From Stieleria neptunia (GTDB lineage: Bacteria; Planctomycetota; Planctomycetia; Pirellulales; Pirellulaceae): DNA of 64,000 nt. Below the pieces are notes generated by a model that had not been told where the DNA came from, made no database searches, and was given only the letters and a program-made list of their open reading frames with translations. The DNA is taken from the NCBI RefSeq assembly GCF_007754155.1, contig NZ_CP037423.1:8428938-8492937 (forward strand), read 5' to 3'. This document shows positions 33,824 to 42,893 of the stretch, piece by piece; within the stretch, counting starts at the first letter, position 1; each line of letters begins with the position of its first letter. The position numbers and the translations under genes were made by a program.

Positions 33824-34948
33824 ATGAAACGAATCTCCGCGCTCCTCTGGCCCTGTTTCGGCCTCGCCCTGACGACGGTCCTGCTGCTTCCGCATGTCGG
33901 CAAAGCGGTGGAAGTCGAAACGGCCGATGACATCCAGTTCTACACGCTGAACAATGCCAACGGCATGACGGTGCGAATCACCAACTATGGTGCGATCATC
34001 ATGTCCATCGTTGTCCCCGATCGCGACGGCAACATGGCCGACGTGGCACTCGGGTACAACGACATCGCCAGCTACACCAACGCCGTCGACAAACCCTATT
34101 TTGGTGCCGTCGTCGGTCGTTACGGGAATCGGATCGCGAAAGGAAAGTTCACCATCGACGACCAAGAGTACTCGCTGGCGATCAACAACCCGCCGAACAG
34201 CCTGCACGGCGGAATCATCGGCTTTGACAAAGTCATCTGGAACGGAAGCGTCGACGACGAAGCCAACGCGGTGACGTTGTCCTACCTGGCCAACGATGGT
34301 GAAGAAGGGTACCCGGGAAATCTGAATTGTTCGGTCACCTATCGGTTGACCGACGACAATGCGATCGAAATCGATTACCTGGCCACGACCGACAAAGCGA
34401 CCCCGGTCAACCTGACCCAGCACACGTATTTCAATCTCAAGGGCGAGGGTGAAGGCACGATTCTGGGCCACGAACTGATGATCAACGCCCGCCGTTTCAC
34501 CCCCGTCGATGAAACGCTGATCCCGACCGGCAAGACACAGGCGGTCCAGGGAACCCCGTTCGATTTCACGACCGCAAAACCGATCGGCCGCGACATCGCG
34601 GCGGAAAACGAACAATTAAAATTCGGCGGCGGCTATGACCACAACTGGGTCCTGGACAAGGGCGGCCAAACCGGCGAGATGACGCTGGCCGCATCCGTTT
34701 ACGAACCCAAGACCGGACGCGTGCTCGAAGTCTCGACCACCGAACCGGGCCTGCAGTTCTACTGCGGGAATTTTCTCGACGGACGACTGACCGGAAAATC
34801 GGGAAAGAGCTACGTCCACCGCGGCGGCTTTTGTCTGGAAACCCAACACTATCCCGACAGTCCCAATCAGCCGAACTTCCCCTCGACGATCCTGAAACCG
34901 GACGACGAGTACGTCACCAAAACGATCTTTAAGTTCTCGACGCGCTGA
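33824..34948 (+). CDS. galM: Aldose 1-epimerase (galactose mutarotase), exported
   Basis: This 374-residue protein starts with a signal peptide (hydrophobic LLWPCFGLALTTVLLLPHVG) and continues with a GalM-type fold: NYGAIIMSIVVPDRDG, FGAVVGRYGNRIAKGKF, SLHGG, the catalytic His in NLTQHTYFNLKGEG, and the C-terminal acidic residue in VSTTEPGLQFYCGNF. It interconverts alpha and beta anomers of aldoses, here outside the cytoplasm. It follows the dehydrogenase gene by 38 bases and may be co-transcribed with it. Confidence 0.9.
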   Translation: MKRISALLWPCFGLALTTVLLLPHVGKAVEVETADDIQFYTLNNANGMTVRITNYGAIIMSIVVPDRDGNMADVALGYNDIASYTNAVDKPYFGAVVGRYGNRIAKGKFTIDDQEYSLAINNPPNSLHGGIIGFDKVIWNGSVDDEANAVTLSYLANDGEEGYPGNLNCSVTYRLTDDNAIEIDYLATTDKATPVNLTQHTYFNLKGEGEGTILGHELMINARRFTPVDETLIPTGKTQAVQGTPFDFTTAKPIGRDIAAENEQLKFGGGYDHNWVLDKGGQTGEMTLAASVYEPKTGRVLEVSTTEPGLQFYCGNFLDGRLTGKSGKSYVHRGGFCLETQHYPDSPNQPNFPSTILKPDDEYVTKTIFKFSTR

Positions 34949-34963
34949 ATCGGTCGTTCTTGC

Positions 34964-35142
34964 GGCATGCACAGCATGCCCTACGGCAACAACCGATGCG
35001 AGCAACTCGTTCCCAGGCTCCCGCCTGGGAACGCCATCGACCGCCGGCTCCGCCGGCCGAATGCGAGGCGGAGCCTCCGAGACAGTGTGTCCCCAGGCGG
35101 AGCCTGGGAACAAGTTCTTGCGGCATGCACAGCATGCCCTAC
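34964..35142. repeat. Cluster of palindromic repeats (family C copies 3 and 4 and others)
   Basis: Family C copies (GGCATGCACAGCATGCCCTA) lie at 34964-34984 and 35122-35142. Between them are GTTCCCAGGCTCCCGCCTGG-type palindromes at about 35008-35035 and 35091-35113, plus related GGCTCCGCC/GGCGGAGCC arms. The second family C copy contains the stop codon of the small lipoprotein gene at 35139. No gene is present in 34949-35138. Confidence 0.7.
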
Positions 35143-35420
35143 GGCAGCAACCAGGGCGTGACCTGGTTTTTCATCTGGTTCCGCACCGGAAGCGCCAACG
35201 GGTTTTGATAGTCCGGCGGACGCATCGAGTTGTCGTCCGGACCGATGTCGGCTTGTGGAAACGGGTCGTGCACGACCGCGTTGGCTTGCTGGTAATTCAT
35301 CGGCCCCGGCGGAGCCACCCAGCCGCGGTTGACCAAGCTTTGGCAACCCATCAAGCCGGTCATCGCCAGGGCGAGCCAAACACCGCCACAAAGGCATCGT
35401 CGATTGATTCGTGCGTCCAT
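35139..35420 (-). CDS. Small lipoprotein, function unknown
   Basis: ATG at 35420 gives 93 residues with a lipoprotein signal (GGVWLALAMTGLMGCQS, lipobox LMGC). The mature part is proline- and asparagine-rich (APPGPMNYQQANAVVHDPFP) with no recognised domain. Its stop codon TAG is part of a family C repeat, so the last codons WLLP come from repeat-derived DNA. ATG at 35432 is an alternative start. It may be anchored in the outer or inner membrane. Confidence 0.6.
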   Translation of the reverse strand: MDARINRRCLCGGVWLALAMTGLMGCQSLVNRGWVAPPGPMNYQQANAVVHDPFPQADIGPDDNSMRPPDYQNPLALPVRNQMKNQVTPWLLP

Positions 35421-35432
35421 CTTCCATCCCAT

Positions 35433-35486
35433 CAAGTGGCGTAAGCTTCCAGCTTGCGATCCGTGGCCTAAGCTCCAGCTTGCGAT
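35433..35486. repeat. Family B repeat, copy 3
   Basis: AAGTGGCGTAAGCTTCCAGC at 35434 followed by a CCTAAGCTCCAGCTTGCGAT copy near 35466-35486 (which has lost one T). It lies upstream of the lipoprotein gene and 3' of the kinase gene. Confidence 0.7.
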
Positions 35487-35525
35487 ACACACTACAGGGC
35501 CGTGCCACCCGGGCGGTAGCCCAAT

Positions 35526-37133
35526 TCATTTGTTGCGGCGGCGATAGTGCTGGCTGATCGCGAGGATCGAAACCAGGTACATCGCCCCGAACAGCAGCGG
35601 GGCAATCCCCGGCCACCAGGCCATCAGCGGGGCGACCAGAAAAAACGCGATGCCCGCCAGTGCCGAACCGCCCCAAATGTGACCGGCCATCGCCACAAAG
35701 GCGAATCCGCTGAGCGCCGAGGCGAGCGGAAACAACGCGGACTGGTTGATATCCCCGATGAACAGCAAGACATTCACGACCGCCAGGGCGCTCAGGTAGC
35801 CCAGCCAAATCGACCAAACCGGGCGTTCGGCAATGCTGCGGGGGGACAACGATCCGTCACGGGCCCGATAAATGGTGCCAAAAATCAGCGCAAACATCGT
35901 CAATCGCGGAATCCAATACGCGATCGAGGGAGGAAAATTCATCCTCAGCAACACAAAAATCAACACGTGCGTGACGAAGATGATCAACCCCAGCAACAGC
36001 AACGTCTCGTGCCAATGCAGGAAATGATCTTGGTGCTGGTCGCGGCCGATCTCGCGGGCCACCCGTTCGATCAATCCGCTGCCGGCCGCCTTGATGGTGT
36101 CACCGGCGAGATAACGATCCAGATCGTCGGCCAGATCGTCGGCGGATTGGTAGCGGCACTCGGGTTCATAGCGAATCGCTTTCAGGCAAACGTTTTCCAG
36201 ATCGCGTGACAATTGCGGGCGGTAACTGCGTGGCAAACTCGGTTCATCTTGCAACACACTGCGGATCACTTCGGCCGGATTGGAGCCCTCGTGCGGCGGC
36301 ACGCCGGTGATCAGCGCGTACAGAATCGCGCCGAGAGAATACACGTCCGACGTGACTCCCGATCCGGCATTGCCGGACGCCTGTTCCGGACTCATGTAAT
36401 TGGGTGTCCCCAACACTTGCCCCGTCCGCGTCAGCATCGTCCCCTCACGACTCCACTTGGCCAGCCCGAAATCGGCCACCAACGGCCGGCCTTCCTGGTT
36501 GATCAGAATGTTGTCCGGTTTGAGGTCGCGATGCACGATGCCCGCCCGATGCGCATACGCGACGGCCCGTGCGATCTCGCGGACCATTTCGGCGGCCCGG
36601 GTATCACTCAGGGATTGGTCTTCGACGAACTGTTGCAACGTCGGCCCGTCGACCAACGTCATCGAAAAGTACTCGTGGCCGTTCCACGTCCCGATCTCGT
36701 GAATCGATATGATCCCCGGATGATCCAACCGCGCCGCCGACTCGGCTTCCATGCGAAACCGTTTGCGTTCTTCTTCGCTGGCCAGCACCCCGCTGCTGAT
36801 CAACTTCACCGCGACCGGGCGATCGAGTCCCGATTGACGTGCGCGATAGACGACCCCCATGCCTCCGCGGGCGATCTCGGATTCGATCTGGTACGACCCG
36901 ATCTCCTGACCGCACAGCGACACGATCTGCGGCGCGGGGGCCTCGCCCATCCAGTGATGGTTCCGAAAAAAGCTACACAGCTCATCGGCGTGCTGCGGGT
37001 AGCGTGCCAAATAATCCGCCGGGTCGGGCGACTGTCCGTCTTCGAGACGTTCCAGATACTCCGCCAGAATCTCGTCCAAGGCGTCGTCGCCGTCGACCGG
37101 CGTCTCGTTCGAATTGGATTTGTCGGTGGCCAT
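35526..37133 (-). CDS. Membrane-anchored Ser/Thr protein kinase
   Basis: This 535-residue protein has an active Hanks-type kinase domain at about 78-350: GGMGVVYRA, VAVKLI lysine, HRDLKPDN, DFGLAKW and GTPNYMSPEQ are all intact. The N-terminal ~75 residues are the acidic, low-complexity lead seen in many planctomycete kinases (DEILAEYLERLEDG). The C-terminal ~150 residues are hydrophobic and carry about four to six membrane helices. Substrates and signal are not known. Kinase activity is likely, in contrast with the pseudokinase at 13186. Confidence 0.93.
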   Translation of the reverse strand: MATDKSNSNETPVDGDDALDEILAEYLERLEDGQSPDPADYLARYPQHADELCSFFRNHHWMGEAPAPQIVSLCGQEIGSYQIESEIARGGMGVVYRARQSGLDRPVAVKLISSGVLASEEERKRFRMEAESAARLDHPGIISIHEIGTWNGHEYFSMTLVDGPTLQQFVEDQSLSDTRAAEMVREIARAVAYAHRAGIVHRDLKPDNILINQEGRPLVADFGLAKWSREGTMLTRTGQVLGTPNYMSPEQASGNAGSGVTSDVYSLGAILYALITGVPPHEGSNPAEVIRSVLQDEPSLPRSYRPQLSRDLENVCLKAIRYEPECRYQSADDLADDLDRYLAGDTIKAAGSGLIERVAREIGRDQHQDHFLHWHETLLLLGLIIFVTHVLIFVLLRMNFPPSIAYWIPRLTMFALIFGTIYRARDGSLSPRSIAERPVWSIWLGYLSALAVVNVLLFIGDINQSALFPLASALSGFAFVAMAGHIWGGSALAGIAFFLVAPLMAWWPGIAPLLFGAMYLVSILAISQHYRRRNK

Positions 37134-37167
37134 TGGTCAACTATAACCGAAGAGAGACCGTCCGAGC

Positions 37168-37217
37168 GTAGGGCAGACTGTGCCTGACGGCCCGATGGTA
37201 TACACAGCATGCCTTAC
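37168..37217. repeat. Family C repeat, diverged copy 5
   Basis: GTAGGGCAGACTGTGCCTGA followed by CACAGCATGCC, a diverged pairing of the family C ends, just upstream of the kinase gene. Confidence 0.55.
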
Positions 37218-37330
37218 TGCAGCGTCTGTCGATCGATGTCGTGCGGGGGAGCCATGGACTGTCTCGCAATCGGCTTCCCAGGATCGATCGGATCGAACAA
37301 ACGATCTCCGGTGCCACAGGGACGGAGAAC

Positions 37331-37405
37331 ACCCACGGATGGCAGCGCGAACCCACGGATCCCTGGCTGCTTTTCATCCGTGGGTTCGCGCTGCCATCCG
37401 TGGGT
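37331..37405. repeat. Perfect 30-bp inverted repeat with 15-nt loop
   Basis: Left arm 37331-37360 begins ACCCACGGATGGCAGCGCGA and the right arm 37376-37405 is its exact complement. Each arm itself contains CCCACGGAT twice. It stands in the 369-nt spacer (37134-37502) between the kinase start and the 3' end of the cupredoxin/cytochrome gene, where no gene is seen; it could act as a terminator for the latter. A family C copy follows at 37460-37480. Confidence 0.8.
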
Positions 37406-37459
37406 CCATTCCAATCGGGCACTGGGGGCTGTCCTCAGGTTGGGGCTTCCAGGCCCGTT

Positions 37460-37480
37460 GGCATGCACAGCATGCCCTAC
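37460..37480. repeat. Family C repeat, copy 6
   Basis: GGCATGCACAGCATGCCCTA, the minus-strand form of the core, lies 23 bases downstream of the cupredoxin/cytochrome gene's stop. Confidence 0.7.
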
Positions 37481-37502
37481 TGCAGCGACGCTCGACCGCC
37501 GA

Positions 37503-39401
37503 CTACTTCTCCTGCGCCTCGTCGACCGATTTCAAGTACGCCATCAAATCCAGCACTTCGTCTTTGGTGTACTGGTCCATCAACGCTTTGGGCATCATCG
37601 AGGTTGCACTGCGTTTGATGACTTCGATGTCGTCTTGCAGGATGATCACCGGTTCTTTTGCTTCCGGGTTGGTCAGCAACGTGACGGTGTCGTCATTTTC
37701 ATCCACAACGATTCCCGACAGGGTTTGGCCATCCACCGTCAGAATGATTTGCATCGCGTACTTGCTGTCGATCTTGTGCGAGGGGACTAGGATCTCGCGC
37801 AGGATCCCCATGTGATCGGACTTCCATTTGGTGTACGTGTCGGTCAACTCGGGTCCGACCGCGCCGCCGACGCCCTTGATTTTGTGGCATCCCACGCAAG
37901 ACGCTTCGTTAAACACTTTTTCGCCGATCTCCGGTGTGCGACCGCGAAGGTCCGAGTCAAAGTCTCCGGCGAAATCTTCCAGCGTCCACGCTTGGACGAA
38001 TGATCGGGTGCTGCCGAGGGGATTGGCCGGTTCGACCGGATTCTGGTTCCAGGCATCCAGGTCTTCGACCACGACCATCACGCCGTACATGCGGTACCAG
38101 TGTTGGGGGAAAGTACAGACATAGGGATACTCGCCGGGCGCCGACGGAGCGGTCAGGGTGATCCGTGTCGCACTGTCTGGCGCGACCATCTCGCTTGCCG
38201 CGATGACGTTGGGTGAATCGGGAACGTACGGCAGTCCGCCGGTGCCTTGGGGACCGGCCGCCAACCCCGCCATGGCGACTCCCTTGAGCGCGCCCGGCTG
38301 GGTGATCACCAGGTTGTGCGGCATCAGGTCATGGTTCTCCAACAGGATCTGCACCGGACGTCCGGCTTCGACCGCGAAGTACGGAACGTCGTATCGCATC
38401 TCTTCTTCGACCGTCCCGATCTTCACAACCCGAACGGTGACTTCACGCAACCGGCTCCGCAAGGCCCTGGATTGCTGCGGCGGGATCTTCGTCAACAAAC
38501 GATCGACCAACTGCATCGCATCGATGAACGCATCGGTCGTCCGCGCGGCGGCCGGGGTGGCTTCGGCGAACGCGACCAGTGCCTGGGCCGCTGCGAGTGA
38601 GCTGTCGGTTTGAAAAACGCCCGGCGGCAAACGCATCAAACCACGGCTGGCGGCCGTTCGTGTTGCCGCATCCTCAACTTGCGTGATCAACCGCTGGTAC
38701 GTGTCGGCTTGATCGGCGGGAATGCGGGACAACGCGTCGATGGCGGCCAGCTTGACGTCTAGCGAGTCCGCGGATTCGAGTTGGTTGACCGCGTAGTCGC
38801 GCTGCGCCACTTTCAGTTTTTTGTTGGGCAGTTTTCGGATGGCGGCCAGCAGCGCGATCGTGGCATCGGCGTCCGATTCGGCGATCGATCGCGCCGCGGC
38901 GGTGTCGCCGGCGGTGATCAGTCCCGCCAGCGCGATCGGACGCAGCGCGGGATCGTCATCGCCGGCCACCTCTGACAGCACGGGCTTGAGCGCCGTCAAT
39001 TCCGCCGCGGGACGTTTCAACATCAGCCCGGTCAACAGATCGACCAACCGCTTCGCATCCGGGGTATCCATTTTCGACTTGGTGATCGCCGCCAACATTT
39101 CCGCCGCAACCGAACTGTCCTTCAGTTTCGCCAACGCCTGGAACGCTTCGTCGCGAATGCCCGCCGCCATCGCCGGCCGTCCCACGATGGCTTCGTAAAC
39201 CGGGATGTACTTTTTGTCATCCGTGGACCGGGGCACGAGCAACAAGCGTTCGTCGTTCAGCCGCCCCAATTGATACGCGACGATGCGTGGCGACTTGTCC
39301 AGAAAGATTGTCGGCGGCTCCGCGTCCTTTGCCAGACATGGTGCGACGAAGGTGATTTGGGCAGCGACGGCAAAGAGTAACAGGCGTGAGAGCGAACGCA
39401 T
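37503..39401 (-). CDS. Secreted HEAT-cupredoxin-cytochrome c protein
   Basis: This 632-residue protein has a signal peptide (LSRLLLFAVAAQITFVAPCLA), a helical-repeat region (~50-330), and an azurin/plastocyanin-like domain with likely copper ligands His in MPHNLVI and C-x4-H-x3-M in VCTFPQHWYRM. A C-terminal cytochrome c domain follows with C502-V-G-C505-H506 and the planctomycete heme-binding tail (ILTVDGQTLSG ... SMMPKALMDQ). It could pass electrons between a copper and a heme centre. The upstream gene at 39929-42631 is a SGNH/propeller protein lacking exactly this cytochrome tail, so the two may form a split version of the fused protein at 57823. Confidence 0.85.
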   Translation of the reverse strand: MRSLSRLLLFAVAAQITFVAPCLAKDAEPPTIFLDKSPRIVAYQLGRLNDERLLLVPRSTDDKKYIPVYEAIVGRPAMAAGIRDEAFQALAKLKDSSVAAEMLAAITKSKMDTPDAKRLVDLLTGLMLKRPAAELTALKPVLSEVAGDDDPALRPIALAGLITAGDTAAARSIAESDADATIALLAAIRKLPNKKLKVAQRDYAVNQLESADSLDVKLAAIDALSRIPADQADTYQRLITQVEDAATRTAASRGLMRLPPGVFQTDSSLAAAQALVAFAEATPAAARTTDAFIDAMQLVDRLLTKIPPQQSRALRSRLREVTVRVVKIGTVEEEMRYDVPYFAVEAGRPVQILLENHDLMPHNLVITQPGALKGVAMAGLAAGPQGTGGLPYVPDSPNVIAASEMVAPDSATRITLTAPSAPGEYPYVCTFPQHWYRMYGVMVVVEDLDAWNQNPVEPANPLGSTRSFVQAWTLEDFAGDFDSDLRGRTPEIGEKVFNEASCVGCHKIKGVGGAVGPELTDTYTKWKSDHMGILREILVPSHKIDSKYAMQIILTVDGQTLSGIVVDENDDTVTLLTNPEAKEPVIILQDDIEVIKRSATSMMPKALMDQYTKDEVLDLMAYLKSVDEAQEK

Positions 39402-39690
39402 GGTTTAATTTGGAAGGGTGGAGGTGGTATGGGGTGGTATTTTGGCGTGAGCCCTGGATCCCGAAGGGACGTCGATTGGATGACTGACGGATATCTAACA
39501 AATACACTGGCTCCACTCTCCCCAAAACACGCCGAAGTCGCGAAGCGTCGAGAGTTTTTTGGAGAGAGAGATTGGGGGTGAGATGCAACACACCTGGGCC
39601 GCAATGGCATCGAGGACAGCCTCCCAGTCGTATGCTCGGCGACGAGCGATGCGGGTTCCAACGTCGATTCCCCAGCCCCCTCATCCCCAG

Positions 39691-39747
39691 CCCTTCTCCC
39701 CCACAAATCGACAAGCAAGCTTGTTAACGATTTGTGGGGGAGAAGGG
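39691..39747. repeat. Perfect 20-bp inverted repeat
   Basis: CCCTTCTCCCCCACAAATCG at 39691-39710 and its exact complement at 39728-39747 flank a 17-nt loop. It lies in the 527-nt spacer (39402-39928) between the cupredoxin/cytochrome and SGNH/propeller genes, where I see no other feature. Confidence 0.75.
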
Positions 39748-39928
39748 AGCCCGTTTGTTATTAATTCCCCGTCAGTAATACAAGCGACGTCCCAACGGGG
39801 TCGCAGAATTTGCTTTGACCTAATTCGGGGTCAATCCACTTGTCTTCGAACGGATCCGGCGGTGCGCAAGGCGACCACCGGCTACTCGCTTTCACCCCTC
39901 TCGGGGTGCATCAATTCAGGCCCGAGAC

Positions 39929-42631
39929 CTACTGTTCCAGTTGGCGCATCGTTTCATCGAGCGTGTACTGCAAGTAGTCGTCCATGTCGTATTCCAACAC
40001 GCCGAGGGCCATTTCGATCGCTTCGTCTCCTTCCAGGAAACTGATCGCGCGAACGGCTTCCAAGCGAACCGTCGGATGCTCATCATGAACGGCTTTTGCG
40101 AAGCGATCGGCGTGATCGGGGATCGCGTGCATCATGTGTGACGTCAGCCGGACGCATGCGGCACGTGCCCGATCGTTGTCCGACGCCGACAGTTTGTCCA
40201 GCAAATCGGTCCGCACTCGGTTGTGCGTCTGATACATCCACAAGGCTTCCATTTGCTGATGTTCGACGTTGGGATCCGAGGCGTCCAAACCGGCCACCCA
40301 GCTGTCGAGCGCTTCCAACACGGAACCGCTGTCGCGTGCGGCCAATTCGCGACGTGCCCGATAGCGCGTTCGGTCTTCGGGTGACTTCAGCAATTCCAGC
40401 AACTGGGGAATCGTCGCACCATCGATCTTGGCGGGTTGGAGCAACGGGCGATCCTTGTGCGTGACACGCCAGATCCGACCGTGGGAATGATCACGACTGG
40501 GGTCACGCAGGTTGTGTTGCAAATGGCCGATCAACGCGTTGTGCCAGTCGACGATATACAGCGAACCGTCCGGGGCGAACTGAACGTCGACGGGTCGGAA
40601 GTTTCCGTCGCGGCAGGAAAGCAGCATTTCGACTTCCTCGCCGACAAAACCGCTGCCATTTTCGGCGGGCGTGATCTTGTGGTTCAAAATCGCGCGTTCA
40701 CCGATCACGTTGGTGACCAGGAAGTTGCCTTGCATGTCATCGGGAAAATGGCGACTGGAGACGATCGCGCATCCGGCCAACGGTCGAATCCGTTTGGGGT
40801 AGAACGTCGGGAACTTGTACTTGGGGTCGCCGCCGGCGAGCGCGGCGACGCGTCGATGTTGGCTTCCGCCGGGGTGCTTGTTGGGATACTCGACATGACC
40901 GCTGATCGGTGCGGCCCAGTACGCGTTGCCGGGCGATGCGTCGCCGATGAAGTCTTGGCCCCATTTGTCGTAGCAGTAGCCCCAGGGGTTGGCAAACGCG
41001 AACGAGGCGTGGACGTCCATCCGTTCGGTTCGGGGATTGTATTTCCAAATCCCGGCCTCGGCCAATCGACGCACGCCGTAGGGTGATTCAACGGCCGAGA
41101 ACTTGAAGGTGCCTTCTTCGAAGTACAGATTGCCACCGGGGCCCCATTCAAATGCCGCAATGCCGTGGTGCGAGTCGGCCGAATCGAATCCGACCAGTTG
41201 CCGCGTCACCACATCGGCTTTGTCATCACCGTCGGTGTCTTTGATGAACCAGATGTCGGGCTGGCGAGACACGTACGCGCCGCCGTGACCGAGTTCGAAT
41301 CCGGTGGGTTGATGCAAACCCTCGGCAAACACTTTGCAGACATCGGCCGCATGGTCGCCGTCGTTGTCTTCAAAGATCAACAGTTTGTCGTTCATCGGGG
41401 ATTTGGGTTTCCAGTGCGGATACGACTTCATCGTCGCGACCCACAATCGTCCCTTGCTATCGAAATTCAGCGCGACCGGGTTGGACAATTCGGGGAATTG
41501 TTCTTCCGATGCGACCAATTGGATTTCATAACCGTCGGCCAAATCGAACAATTTGATTTGCTCGGCGGCGGGCAGGTACTCCAGCGATCCGAGCTTGCCG
41601 GCTTTGGCATTCCGGTCGTTCGGCGTGCCGACGTTCGTGGTCGGGTTGAGGAACGGCAGTGTATTGGAGTCATCGATGGTCTTCGGGACCGGCTTGCCGG
41701 CGGCGACCGCCCAAACGCGGGCGTCGCGATTCGCCGTCATCTCGTCCAAAATCGCGCGTTCACGTTCCATCACCACGCGGTTGTTGTACTTGCGGTCTCC
41801 GTCTTGACCCGCCAAGCCACGGTCACCGTAGATGGAAAACCCGTTGACGGCGCGATAGCGATGGAACCAGTGAAAGTTTTTGTCGTCGATTTCGTTTTTC
41901 AGATCCGGGTTGATCGGTGTGGAAAGCTTGTTGCCGAACAGGGCCTGATCCAAGATCGGTGCCAGCGCGTCGTATCCGATGTCGCTTAAGTGAAATCCAT
42001 TGATCGTCAAACGTTGTGGTGACGATTCAAACAACGCCCGGGTCGGCGTGAACAGATCGACAAAGACGACATCGGTTTGCGAAGCGACGTCGGACATCGC
42101 TTCGGTGTACAGCGCCAAGTTCTTGTTTTGCTCGACGCCGTCGGAAAGATTCGGATCGTCCGAGCCTTCGAACGCGATCGGCGACACCAAGACGACTTGC
42201 GGGCGCCCCTTGCCGTAGTCCGCCGCCAGGGTTTCCGAGACCAGTTTGGTCAGGTCGGACTTGTACTGCGTGACGCCTTTTTCACCGGCGAAGGATTCGT
42301 TGTATCCGAAGAAATACATGACCACCGAAGCCTGGCTGTGCGTCAGGTGGCTGGTCGGATCGCCGAAATTCTTCGACCGAATTCGGGTGTAGGGTTCGTC
42401 GCCGGGAAAACATAGATTTCGCACCACCAGTTCCAGCTCGGGAAAACGGGTGTGCAGCAACGTTTCCCATTCGTTTTGGACCTGCATTCGCTCACCCAGA
42501 GCGTTGCCGACCAGACAGAGGTGGTCGCCTTTTTGCAGTTTCAGATCGGCGGCCAGGGTAACGTTGGAAAACAGCAGACAGGCCAGCGCCGCCGAAGCGG
42601 CCAAAGCAAACATCCGGATGGGTCGATTCAT
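39929..42631 (-). CDS. SGNH hydrolase-propeller-HEAT protein without cytochrome tail
   Basis: The ATG at 42631 gives 900 residues with a signal peptide (MFALAASAALACLLFSNVTLA); the longer frame has no signal. An SGNH-like hydrolase domain (LCLVGNALGERM, YFFGYNESFAG, and FHLSDIGYDALAP) is followed by a dehydrogenase-type propeller (DGYEIQLVASEEQFPEL...FDSKGRLWV, HLQHNLRDPSRDHSHGR) and HEAT-like repeats to the end. It matches the first ~870 residues of the protein at 57823 but ends before the heme domain. The next gene on the strand, 37503-39401, has a matching cytochrome tail. Likely secreted and active on a carbohydrate, with a redox partner; exact reaction unknown. Confidence 0.85.
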   Translation of the reverse strand: MNRPIRMFALAASAALACLLFSNVTLAADLKLQKGDHLCLVGNALGERMQVQNEWETLLHTRFPELELVVRNLCFPGDEPYTRIRSKNFGDPTSHLTHSQASVVMYFFGYNESFAGEKGVTQYKSDLTKLVSETLAADYGKGRPQVVLVSPIAFEGSDDPNLSDGVEQNKNLALYTEAMSDVASQTDVVFVDLFTPTRALFESSPQRLTINGFHLSDIGYDALAPILDQALFGNKLSTPINPDLKNEIDDKNFHWFHRYRAVNGFSIYGDRGLAGQDGDRKYNNRVVMERERAILDEMTANRDARVWAVAAGKPVPKTIDDSNTLPFLNPTTNVGTPNDRNAKAGKLGSLEYLPAAEQIKLFDLADGYEIQLVASEEQFPELSNPVALNFDSKGRLWVATMKSYPHWKPKSPMNDKLLIFEDNDGDHAADVCKVFAEGLHQPTGFELGHGGAYVSRQPDIWFIKDTDGDDKADVVTRQLVGFDSADSHHGIAAFEWGPGGNLYFEEGTFKFSAVESPYGVRRLAEAGIWKYNPRTERMDVHASFAFANPWGYCYDKWGQDFIGDASPGNAYWAAPISGHVEYPNKHPGGSQHRRVAALAGGDPKYKFPTFYPKRIRPLAGCAIVSSRHFPDDMQGNFLVTNVIGERAILNHKITPAENGSGFVGEEVEMLLSCRDGNFRPVDVQFAPDGSLYIVDWHNALIGHLQHNLRDPSRDHSHGRIWRVTHKDRPLLQPAKIDGATIPQLLELLKSPEDRTRYRARRELAARDSGSVLEALDSWVAGLDASDPNVEHQQMEALWMYQTHNRVRTDLLDKLSASDNDRARAACVRLTSHMMHAIPDHADRFAKAVHDEHPTVRLEAVRAISFLEGDEAIEMALGVLEYDMDDYLQYTLDETMRQLEQ

Positions 42632-42893
42632 TGTCGGTAGGGTGATCGGTTGGTGGGAAGCTTGGGGTGGGAAAAGGTCCGATAAGCACGGCGTGATATT
42701 ATGCATCGCCGCCCCCCGAGACGGTAGCGAAGAATCCGTGGGTTGCACGGAGTATCGAAGATTCTCGTGGCGATTAGGCGATAATCCGTCGCGTTTTGTG
42801 ACACCCACGCGATGCCCCGTCACCGGAGTGACGCAAAAGACTTTCCCAACGACGCAAATGCCTTTGCGGCGTCCCCAACGCCGACGCCCCCAC

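Noticed and set aside
37180..37815. Plus-strand frames around the 30-bp inverted repeat
   Set aside because: They are antisense to the cupredoxin/cytochrome gene and contain repeat DNA only.
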